DNA of 64,000 nt. It comes from Apis mellifera. Its lineage: Eukaryota; Arthropoda; Insecta; Hymenoptera; Apidae. The position numbers and the translations under genes are program-made. The stretch lies in contig NC_037644.1 in NCBI RefSeq assembly GCF_003254395.2, forward strand, positions 1,853,001 through 1,917,000, read 5' to 3'. This document shows, one piece after another, positions 49,611-61,565 of this stretch. Position 1 is the first letter of the stretch, and each line of letters begins with the position of its first letter. A model generated the notes under the pieces. It worked only from the letters and a program-made list of their open reading frames with translations, searched no databases and was not told the DNA's origin.

Positions 49611-52600
49611 TACTTTAGTTCCAAACGAATCGCACAATCGGTACAATAAGGCTGACATTCACCGTTACGTGAACGCCGATCCATTCGCCGATTAAGGAGT
49701 CGTAGCGTACACCGCCGATATCATCTTAACACCCATGATACTAATTGTTCCATTAATAACATTGCACGCCTCCCCTCCCTCCTCTCGAAACGATCGAACG
49801 TTCACGCGAGCGATAAGCCGCAAACTTTTCCATACGGCACAAAGCGCGCGTACTTTCATCATTGACCAAGAGTGGTGCTTAAGTAACCGATAATTGGATA
49901 TCGAGACGATGTAAATGAGCTTGGACTACGCCCTACGTCTAATAACAGGTTTTACAAGCGTTCGATCTATCGCGTTCGATATATCGAACGAGAGGACGAC
50001 CCTTCTCGCTCCAACTTTTCCTCGTCGATTAATTGGGAACGAGAAATAATTATCGTTGGTCTACAACGATTTCCTGAATTGTGAAAAGGGTATCGAAGAG
50101 AATAATTTTTTCTAATTCGAAAAGTATCTGCTATATAATTATTGTAGTAATTTATTAGTTTTGTGTGATAAAGTAATCGATAAAAAAGAGCATTTTTGAA
50201 TAAAAGAATTCGATAATGTAGCTTAGTTCTTTATATATATATATATATATATCGATGGATGGATAAATAAGGATGGTCATTGTTTCTGAACGAATGAATG
50301 GAAGATTTTGAGATGTAATTTTTTTTTATAAAATGCGACTAATAATAAAAATTCAATAAATAAGCTAGAATCGATGGATGACAGTCTTAGATATTCGAAA
50401 TCTAAGTATAATCGTATTACTTCAATTGAATTTAGAATTTTTAAAAAAGTTATGAATAAATTATTTCAAAAATCGATTATTCGATGTACATATTTCATAT
50501 ATTATATCTCAAATAGTTAAAGCATGACTCGAACGATTAAAAGATTCATATTAAACTAAATATAGTTCATTTCAATATGAATATCGCTGTTATTATTCCA
50601 ATTTTCATTAAATTTGCCTCGTTAAAAAAGAATAAAAGAAAGAAAATTACTAAAACCGTCAAATACAACAATGTTGATTAAATAACCGAATATTATTGGA
50701 AATTTTTATCAATTTTAAGTTCAATTTATACCGAATTTGAAATTTCCATCGAGAGATACGATCTCACACTAAAGCAGCAACAGCGGAAAACTCTCGATAT
50801 TCCTCTCGGTTTGAATATAAAGAGGGAAGGAAAAGAAATCGCTATAAATTAATTATTCCTATCTCGTGAAATTTTTATTATTCCTCGTGTTTCCTTTCTT
50901 CCTTTCCCTTCCTTTTCTCTTCTCGTTTCCTTCATCCATTTGGCTGATCACGATGCCCACACGAGGTCAATGTTACGCGGATTAATGCCTTCTTCTCATC
51001 TCACTTTCACCGTACTACATACTCGCTCTTCGTCGATTAAACTATGAAACTCGAGTTTTATAAATCACGCTCTATCTTATTCTTCCGAAATAAAATTTTA
51101 ATCAATTCCTTTTTAAAATTGGCAAATCGAATCGTTTCAAGAAAGAAGTTGTTCGAAATAAGGAAAAAACCGAGTCGATAAAGCGTGGAGCGCGTTAAAA
51201 CAAAGATTGAATTTCTAAGCACGAAGAAACGATCTATGAAGCCGTTGATTATGCAATTGGAGCATTTCAAAACTCAATTATACAGAAGCGGCCGTTTTCT
51301 ATTGAACGAACTTCTTGTACGATTCATGCCGCGTATCTGCCAGCGTCGCTACACTGTTAATCCGACTACAGCCGACTTGATAAAGCAGTTAAAAGAGGTC
51401 AGTTGGTAGACGCTGATCGATTGTTCCGTAATTCTTCATTTCCTGTCTCGATACGCTACCATGAATTTCAATAATCCCCGACGGGGGCATAGAACCGAAC
51501 CGCGCTAGTACTTTTCCCCTTCCGACTAATTTAAGGATTTCTTTGTTTTCTTCTTTCTGCCCAGTTCTCTTTTTACTTTTTTAAGAAAAGTATCTCCTTT
51601 TTCTATCGTTTTCTCTCAATTTTTTCGAATCGAATGGGGGATCGAAAAAAAATTTGAATCTTTCGAAAAGTTAAACAAGAATTTTTGGAAAACTTAAATT
51701 GTAAATTTATAAATTTGGTTAAAGTGAAATTAAATAAATAATAATTAAATTATTTTTGTAAAGAAGTTTTTTTTTTGTAGCTTTGACTATTTCTTGGATC
51801 GAAACGATGTCAAACGAGATTCCGAACGCGCCTTTATTATTATCGAAAGTTAAACATTTGCTAGAAATGCGGGACAAAGTACGGGAGAAACGGTTTAAAA
51901 TCTGGAATTGGAATAGGACATAACTGTTCCTGGAATTAATTTCCGCTGTGAACGGCAAATTTCCGAAATCAACGATGTACCATCGGCCGATAACCCATTC
52001 GCTACACCCGAATCGAAAGCAACCCGATTTCGTTACGAGACTTTCAAAAATCAATTTGAAACATTTTGTATCCACGTTCAACTTATGAAACAAGAATATC
52101 CAATCCGCAATTGTGAAACGTAACTTAATCAAAAATTCCACGTAACGATTTCGTTAGGTGAAGAATGCCAAAATATTCTGCTTCTGTTATTATACATTAT
52201 ATTGTAAATTTATATAATCTTTGACGAAATAAACGTATCAAAATCGAAGAGTTCATTAATACATAATATCCCAAAACTAGTAACTATAAAACTATTTGTA
52301 TAATCTTATTCTACACCTAAATCATTTCAATTGTATCAATTTTTAAGAATTAACCTCATCATCGTCCACAATCGTATTAAAGAATTTTTAAGCGGATAAT
52401 ATCGAAATTCTTATATTAACACGTGGAGCGTGAGAAAAAGGATTGTGCCACCAACTCTGGCCGAGTTGGGTGGATTTCCAGCCGAGAAGGCGAGGAAACG
52501 GTTGGTTAGGCCGTTGACACGTTCGCCTAATCTCTATATTATCCCCGGGGAGGTATCTGGCCGGGACAACCGACCGGATGCTATTAGATAGAATTTTTAC

Positions 52601-55424
52601 GACTGTTGGCTCCAACCGTGATACCGCTCGCTCGCATACCGCATCGCCTTATGGGCATCACGTGGCCCACGATGCGAGCCCTTCCAATCGAGCCCTCAAT
52701 TCTCTCGTAACGAATTAATTCGTTTATCGAGGAATTGCGCGGGATTCGTTCGACGTAAGAAAATAACATTCTATTGTTAAATTATAATATATAAATGTTT
52801 GAAGTAGATTATTATGGGAGGAAGAAGGAAAATATCGAGTCTGTACACGATATTCTATTTATTTTAAATTTTTAACTTTATTTTAACTTCGATGAATGAA
52901 ATAATTTCAAAGATACATTTTAATCGATGAAATCTTTAATAGAATATTCTCTATAGAATTGAAACTAATATCGAAAGATAAGGGGAAAAGAAACAATCTC
53001 TGTATTTATCATTATTACTTCAACACGAATCTATTGACTTAACCTAATTAATATCTAATATAATACTTTTCGAAATTTTTAGAACCGAATTCGATAAAAA
53101 GAAATCCCTATAATATCGATCTTATCTTATCATTATCTCTCCCAAGCTAAAAACGTTTCAAATTATATACGAAATAAACTCTTTATATCTAAATCTCCGA
53201 GATCTTTTAACGTATAATCTATTACTACATCTCTTTAAACACTCGACTGTCCGAATATATTTGAAAAACCACCGACATCCAACCACTAAGCCGTAAGGAG
53301 CTAGCTAAACCGACATCTCTCTCCTAAAACCACCTGGCCATAAACCGTCCTCGACTTGCACCGAGCCAAAGAGGGATTAAAAAAAAAAAAGATCAAATAC
53401 ATCACGCCAAAAAGACTGCCTCCGAAGTGGCAATTACGTGCACAACACTCGAGGTAAAAAAAAAAAAAAAATAAACTCCGAAACAACTCGTCGAAACAAC
53501 TTGTGACTTTTGAAGAGGTTTTTCACGAAAATGAGAGTCACTGGGCCCGGCCAGAAGAGGAGAAGAAGAAGAAGGGAAGAAAGGGGAGAGGAGAAACGCC
53601 TCGTATATGGTAATATGGCCGGCAGATGAGAGTTTGACGGCAGGATGTCACATTACCGTGCCCTCTGACCCCCTCCTCCTGCTCTTCTCTCCCCCTCTTT
53701 CGATACCGTTCGTGTCCCGGCATCTGTGCCGTCTGCGATCCAACGTGAGGCGAACGCGCTTAATGAAAATGGCTGGTGCACATTCAACATCGTAAATTGG
53801 AGCGGAGTCCGCGGGGGAGGGGAAGAGGGGAGAGGGAAGAGCAACGCGTCGTTAACCGTAATACCGCGGAGAAAAGCGTGACGCGACGCGGTTTGTTTTG
53901 TTTTATTTGTTTTCTCGCTTCCTTTTTCGCCCCCTGCCGATCTTGTCTTAAATTTATTATCATTTCTCTTTCTCTCTCTCTCTTTTCATTTTCTTTCTGT
54001 TTTTATTCTTTGCGTGTAAACACGATTAAGATATCTGAAAGATATCTGAAAGATAGAAAAACGAGGTTAGATCGAGGATTTCTTTTTTTTAATAAAATAT
54101 TTATAGCAGTCTTGTCAATTTTTAAAGTGCTGTTGTTTGTGAGAAAAAATTGTTCTGAAATATTTCTCCAATTTTTAATAGTAAGTAACACGTACGTTTA
54201 TTTTATTCGGGATGTGTGAATAAATTTGTTTATTGCATTTTATTATATGAGTTAGAGGAAGTATTAATGAGGATGATCCTTTAAGAGAAAGAGAAATTTT
54301 TAATTTCGGAAGAGATCTGCTCCTCGTTTTCCCATTTTAATTTTTCCCCTTTGTAGGTTTTTCCAAATTATTCTCTCCTATTTTCGGGGCAGAGTTACAT
54401 GCAATTCCCTGAGAAAATCTTTCTCTTTTCTTTCTTTCTTTTTGTTTCTTCTACAGGGGTAGTTTTTCGACAATATTTTGTTGCAACACGCGATAAATTT
54501 TTTATTCCATTAATTTTCTGAAAACGGAATTTATTAGAAGACGGTTTACAAATAAAATAAGAATAAAATATTTTTCGAAAAGACAATTTAAGAGAAACCT
54601 TTGAACCCTAAATAATAATTATTAAAATTTAATCGATTAATAACGAACATTCAGAATTTTAATAAATGTATCTAAAGAAAAAAGAAAGAAAGAAGGAAGG
54701 AAAAAAATCATAAAAGTCATTGTCAATTTCAAACAAATTCCAAAGCTGCCAGAGATAATAGATATATTAAAACTTTCACATTTCACGGTGTAATTTGCGG
54801 CTGACACAAGTGTCGTGAATCATCCTTCCCGTTTTTTGTGTGTCACGGAAATCGAGGCGAAAAAAACCTCTTGCGTTTGTCTTTCGCCCGGCGCACAATG
54901 GTTAATTTTAATTGGCAGTTTTTACACACGGAAAATGGAAAGCCGGAAAAGCATAGTTTCTATTAGAAGGACGCGACGAAAAGGGGAAACAAACACGCGC
55001 GTCGCCCCATAAGAATAGAAAACATCCGCTTTTTAACTCGTTCTACCGTAGCAAGGTAATCTTATGCTAGAAAATCCATGCTTATTCTTTCACGCTCGAA
55101 ATCTATTCTCATTATACCACCAGCTTCGTTATCCGTGTTTCCGAGCGAATCTCGTCGTCCATTTTCCTTCCACTTTGGTATCTTTTGATTAGAAAGTACG
55201 TATAATTTTGACAAAAGTGTTGTTAAATGTTTAATCAATATTTAATTATTTGGAAAAAAAGTATTTGTATAATTTCAAGGATATTAAAAAAATATCGCAA
55301 AAGGGAGAATGACAATTTTTGATGAAACGGAATAATTTAGAGATGTTCAACTATGTTAGATCAAGTTTCGAATTAGAAATTGGAAAAAATTAAATTAAAT
55401 ATTTCAAATTTTAGAGAGTTTCGA
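49611..55424 (-). other. Upstream pigs intron or flank, gene-free
   Basis: No exon with CH N-terminal features was found. GC-richer islands lie at 49640-50010, 50940-51020, 51190-51410, 52430-52720, 53530-53900 and 54790-55010. A TA microsatellite lies at 50233-50252. The open frame 51185-51409 (+) is basic and non-repetitive but matches nothing I know. The islands could include first exons or enhancers. Confidence 0.5.
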
Positions 55425-55850
55425 ATTTATTAAAAAAAAAGTTCTAAAAATCCTTTTTAATTTTGTATAAGTTAGAAAACACAGAGATGTCGAAAGAATC
55501 GAATCTTTAAAAAAAAAAAAAAAAAAAGTTTTAAAAATCCTTCTTAATTTTGTATAAATTAGAAAGCATAGAGATGCCGAAAGAATCGAATCTTTTAAAA
55601 AAAAAAAAAGTTCTAAAAATTAATTTTATATAAAATAAATAGAACGTTAGAAAGCATAGAGATGTCGAAAAAATCGAATCTTTAAAAAAAAAAAAAAGTT
55701 CTAAAAATTAATTTTATATAAAATAAATAGAAAGCATAGAGATGTCGAAAGAATCGAATCTTTTTTAAAAAAAAAAAAGTTCTAAAAATTAATTTTGTAT
55801 AAAATAAATAGAATAATAGAAAGCATAGAGATGTCGAAAGAATCGTGCGA
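55425..55850. repeat. Tandem array, about 80-90-bp unit with A tract, five copies
   Basis: gagatgtcgaaagaatcgaa (with small changes) recurs at about 55483, 55570, 55660, 55740 and 55828. Each unit has an A run of 9-19 followed by gttctaaaaatt. Confidence 0.93.
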
Positions 55851-58800
55851 TTATTAATCGGCCAAATATTGAGATATTCTAAACAATTCCTAACGCGAGT
55901 ATATACAATTCTCGATCTGATTCATATCATGCCTGTTACATCAATAAACGCATACACGAACGATCCAAATAATATTAACAATAAGATAGTTTAACCTCTT
56001 CGATCGATCTTCATTACGAATTACATTACTATCTCACCCCTTCTTTCTTATCCTCATTATAAAGTAAATAAACTAAAAATAAAGGAAGTAGTAAATAAAG
56101 AAGAAAAGTAAAAATAAAGAAAGTAAACTATAATCCTTATTGCAAGTATAATTTTCCACAAACTTTAATTCTAAAATCAATCAATTAAATTCGCGATTAT
56201 CTATTCCCACAAAATCCGAAAAACGAAAACACGACGCGCCTATCTCGAACAAATATGTTGTCATTAATTACACGGATTATTTTGCTCGGCCAATTGCGCG
56301 CTCAATTACTTAATAGGCAGCTGATGTCGATTACTGCGTGACGGCCGGGTCGGGAAAACTGCCTTCGACCGGTCCAACACCGCAATATATTACAGGGAAA
56401 TCAATACCACCGGTGAATAGATATTTACGACGCGATTCGATCGACCGATTCATCTTATCTCGGCGCATTATAACAATGCAAGAATGCATTGAAGAAAATG
56501 ACCCCGTGAACGCCTTAGTAAAGAAAAGTTTGTATTTGTGATTCGATTGTAACGCGTACGTGAATTTATTATTCGTGTTTGAATGGGATTAAGATACGTT
56601 TTCATTTCTTAACAGAAAAAAATATCGATTTTGAAATTTGATTTATGAATTTATCAATCAATTAAACGATTATCGAGTGTATCAAATTGGCAGTAGTGAG
56701 TTTGCTTTGTTGAGGTTAGGTTGATGAGATGAAAACATTGATTGTTTGACCCTCGGTGTTAAAGTTGTGCCATTAGATACAACTACAAGAGTTTGTAGTT
56801 TAGTCTAGTTTCAGTTTGTCCAGCTTATTTATACAGAGTGTAGTATTCGTGCAACATGTTCGAGCCAAGGTTGAGCCTCAAATCAAACATTTGAAAGTTG
56901 ATGTAGAAAAACATTTCAATAGAGATCCATTTATTAAAGCAACTTAAAGGAGGATGAATGTTCTTTTTTCTTCTTCGCTCTATCCGGATATTTGATTCTG
57001 AATTCAGTAATGAAAAGTTCGAATTTATCGATTAAGATTATAAAATAATGACCGGTGATGATTCTTTGACAGAAATAATTTCCAAGTTTCCATAATTGAT
57101 AATACGATACGAGCGATGGATAAAGCTCGACTGTTTAAGAATACAAGAAACGGTTTCTATTCGAGGGAAATTCTCAGCCCCGTTTCGCTTTCGTGCAATG
57201 AATGCAACGGCCACTTTACGCCGAATCAAGCGCACTTTCCATCGGCTAAATCCTTCCAGGTCGAGCCACGGAATCGTTTCAACGATTCACAACAAGCATT
57301 GTGTGACGCCCGTGTCGCACGCTTCGTCACAGCGTTTCCGCCGACAATTTGTCTTTTTAATCTCGAGATAACATAATTTTACGATTGACGTGCAATAATC
57401 GAACAATTTGACGATTTGAGTTGAAGGAGAAAATTATCGATTAAAAGAAAATTGAAAGAAAGTGTAAACGTGAAAATTCGAAATGCTGATAAAACGTTGA
57501 GATACTGTTATTACACTTCCTAATTTGTCGTACAAACGATTTAGTTTAAATCTTTCTGATAAAATGATAATAAAAATGAAAATTCGACTTTTGAAAAGTG
57601 AAAAACAATGAAAAATTGTTCGATTGAATCAAATAAATATAGTAGAAACGAAAGAGAATCTGAATCTAAAAAGAAAAAAAAAAGATTATACGTTTGTAAA
57701 TAGAAAGATTCGATTCAATTTGTTATATTATTATTAAGTTCAAGTAGATGTTGATCGATCGCAAAAAGTTACACGGTAATATAGCTGTCGTGGATCACGG
57801 TGATTAATCTTAATTATCGAAGCATAACGAAGATTGGTAATAAACAACTGTTGAAAGATCAAACGATATGTCTGTCGGCCAATTGCTTTTCATATTAATT
57901 GCAATTTCTCTTTCCACGTGTAAATAGTTTTTCCAATTTAACTTATGATATTATTCTATATACCAATGTATCCAATAAAAGTATCTTATAATATAAAGAT
58001 TTAAGATTCTGTGAAACTCTTATCTTTTATCATTAAAAAAAAAAAAAATAAATAAATAAAAAGAAATCTAACCTACAAAGATGTAATACGAAATACTCTA
58101 TTTTATCAAAGTTTTCTGTCATTTTTTCTTTTTACAACAAACTTTTTAAGGAAAATAAGATAAAAAAATGAGAAATACGTTTTCTCAGAGCCACCCTTTG
58201 CGAGGGAGGAAATCGTGGCAAAACGATTTGTTGTTGGCTGGTCTAGTCCAACATTTTCCTTCTTTTCCTTTCTTTTTCCAGCGTACCGAAAATAAACAGA
58301 CAGTCGTCCTTCCATCCGGCCTTTTTTCCATCTAAATATACCAATTCCTCCCCCAAGTTCGAAAGGCGCGGTGGATAGGGTTGTAGGGAAAAACAAGCGG
58401 CGAAAATAGAACTGTTGGCAATGGAGCACAACTGTCTAGGAACTTTGAGAATTTGCTATATATTTACTTCTCTTGATCGCAATCGAGACCTTTCGATCTT
58501 ATTTAATTTACCAGGATGACAGTACATGCTTCTTTTTCTTTGGAATCGTTAATCCATTGTTACAATATCTCTCAATATCTTTATAACAAAATACAAAGAA
58601 ATTATTATTCACAAATCTTTCGTTCCTTCTTACATTTCCTTCTTTTTTATTCCTATCAAACAATTACAAAATATTTCCATAGTCTTAATAACACGTCTCT
58701 AATTAAGGTAAATTAAATATAAATTAATAACAAGTTATTAATAAAAATGGTTATCCATTATGAAATATCATTCTCGAATAATTGCACTCGGATACGAAAC

Positions 58801-59290
58801 AAAGGTGAAATCAATAATGTCGTTCATAAATTATGCAAATGTAGCCAACACCATTAATTTATGATACGATCTTTTACAACCCGTATCTACTCTTTTACGA
58901 ACACAATATACCCGTAGCTGTGTACGTGTTAACGAGCCCGATAAATTATTCAAAGGGCTGATAGGAGTTGAAAGAATAATCCACCGATTAGATTCGGCCT
59001 CGATGGATAGAAAAAAAAAAAAAATGAAAGACGAGAGGAGAGGGAGTGCAGTGGCCTTCCGAAAAGGATAATAAAGGCAGGCAAGGACGGCCGGCTGAAT
59101 GTCCTCTTATATGTAAATGTATGTAAAATGGTGTAGATACAGCGGCGGAAAACAAGATATCCTGGGCCAGATAGGGAAATACACGTGTCAGAATGCGAGT
59201 CGCGAACGATCCTTATTACGCGATTCTCGTGACAGTTTCGTGCTACGTGGAATTTCTCATTTTTCACGTTTCTCTTTCCATTTCGAACTA
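55851..59290 (-). other. Upstream pigs intron or flank, gene-free
   Basis: GC-richer patches at 56270-56460 and 57150-57330. A coding-like tract without a start codon runs 56804-56947 (+). No supported gene. Confidence 0.5.
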
Positions 59291-59662
59291 CGTGGATTAA
59301 ATATCTTATATTTTTACGAGTGAAAAAAAGAAACAAATTCTCGTAAGAAGAATTTTGTTCGTGAAACGATTCTTGTTTCATCTTTTATTTTTCTCGAAGA
59401 TGAAAATATATTTTAATTTTGGATTAAATATCTTATATTTTTACGAATGAAAAAAAGAAAAGAATTCTTAAGAAGAATATTCGATTTTTGTTTCATCTTT
59501 TATTTTTCTAGAAGATGAAAATATATTTTAATTTTGGATTAAATATTTTATATTTTTATGAGTGAAAAAAAGAAAAAAAAACGAATTTTTATAAGAAGAA
59601 TATTCGATTCTTGTTTCATTTTTTATTTTTCTAGAAGATGAAAATATATTTTAATTTTGATG
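59291..59662. repeat. Tandem array, about 114-127-bp unit, three copies
   Basis: ggattaaatatcttatattt starts copies at about 59294, 59421 and 59535. All share gtgaaaaaaagaaa, ttgtttcatcttttattttt and gaagatgaaaatatatttta. Confidence 0.94.
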
Positions 59663-60639
59663 GAACGTGATAATGGTTGCGATATACATATGCGTATGTA
59701 AATTTGTAACACGATTTTACAAAATAAATACGATTTCTATAAAATTTTGAATTATTTATATTTGTAATATAATTGTAACATTCGATTGCGATCTCGAATA
59801 ATCTTATCAAACAGAGGTTAAGATTTTGAATTAAAAAAGTATAATTAAAGATAATAGAATTCTTAAATCGTAGAATTCTAGAATAATGAATTCTAACTGA
59901 TTATCACAAGGCTTTTTTCACAATAATTTATATATCCTTAACTCATAATTCAAGGCGCTAATTGGGAAGATTTTATGTTAATTTACGATTCTTAATTGCA
60001 AAGTCGATTCTTAATAGCGCGATAATTTACGATCCTGAGCGAAAGATCTTAATATAATTCGCAATTCCTATGGATCTCTACGATAATTTACAATTCTAAT
60101 TGCCTAAAATTTCTATCGAACCCCAATCGAGAAAAAAAAAGAAAAAAAAAGAGAGAAGTTAAAAAAAAAGGTTACTTTCTCAGCAAATTTTCTTCGAAAC
60201 CGTTCCAATTAAAGATTCGGAAGAGATTCGTCCGGAAGACAGGTGTCCAAAGTATCCCCTCCCTCCCTCCGATTATCCTCTAAACGTGACACAATTAATT
60301 TGCATGATTCGCGGCTCGGTCGAGTAAGGACAAGCATCGTTTAATCCCAATTACGGTTCGAGTTTCTTCCATTCTGCTAATTGGTAAAAAATCATCTTCG
60401 TCCAGGAAAGCGATTCTTGGAAGTTGAAAAAGGGGGACACGCGCGTTTACGCGAGTCGAGACCTCGATGGAGCAGCCGTAAATTCTAATTCACCTCGAAT
60501 GTAAGGGACAAGGAAAGCAGATGTACACAATTACGGTTGATTAATCCAACGATGGACCACGCTTTTTCTATCGAATCTTTTTTCAGTGGAATAGCATCCA
60601 ATTTTATATATATGAATATATGAAATATAATATTACATT
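59663..60639 (-). other. Upstream pigs intron or flank, gene-free
   Basis: AT-rich with an A-rich run at about 60125-60170; a GC-richer patch at 60230-60500 has no coding match. Confidence 0.5.
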
Positions 60640-61565
60640 TAAATAATTTATTCGAGAACAAGGATTGAAAGTCGACCAAAAATTCAACCATGAATTCTAC
60701 AGGAAATATTTTTACAAAATATTGCAAATTCAAAAAGTAAGAATCAGACAATGTCAACCATTACTTTTCATTATATTTCCAAACATTGTATATCTTATAA
60801 AAATTTTCAATTCAATGATGAATTCTACAGGAAATATTATTACAAAATATTCCAAATTCAAAAAATAAGAATCAAGTTTTCTAATTTATAACGCACAATC
60901 CCACAGTGTCAACCATTACTTTTCATTATATTTCCAAACATTGTATCTTATAAAAATTTTAAAATACGCATATTTTCAATTCAATGATGAATTCTACAAA
61001 TATTTTTCAGGAAATATTTTTACAAAATATTGCAAATTCAAAAAATAAGAATCACACGGTGTCAACTATTACTTTTCATTATATCTCCAAACATGCTGTA
61101 TCTTATAAAAATTTTCAATTCAATGATGAATTCTACAGAAAATATTATTACAAAATATTGCAAATTCAAAAATAAGAATCGAGTTCTCTAATTTATAACG
61201 CACAATCCCACAAACATTACTTTTCATTATATTTCCAAACATACTGTATCTTATAAAAATTTTAAAATAATATTTTCAATTTAACGATGAATTCTACAGG
61301 AAATATTATTACAAAATATTCCAAATTCAAAAAATAAGAATCTCATAGTGTCAAGCATTACTTTTCATTATATCTCCAAACACACTGTATCTTATAAAAA
61401 TTTTAAAATATTTTCAATTCAACGATGAATTCTATAGGAAATATTACAAAATATTGCAAATTCAAAAAATCAAGTTCTCTAATTTATAACGCACAATCCC
61501 ACAAACATTACTTTTCATTATATCTTCAAACACGCTGTATCTTATAAAAATTTTAAAATACGCAT
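60640..61565. repeat. Tandem array, about six copies with an alternating longer form
   Basis: atgaattctacaggaaatat recurs near 60690, 60820, 60985, 61126, 61287 and 61423. Units share acaaaatattgcaaattcaa, attacttttcattatat and tatcttataaaaatttt. The insert tctaatttataacgcacaat is present near 60880, 61187 and 61479, about 300 bp apart, i.e. in every second unit. Confidence 0.92.
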
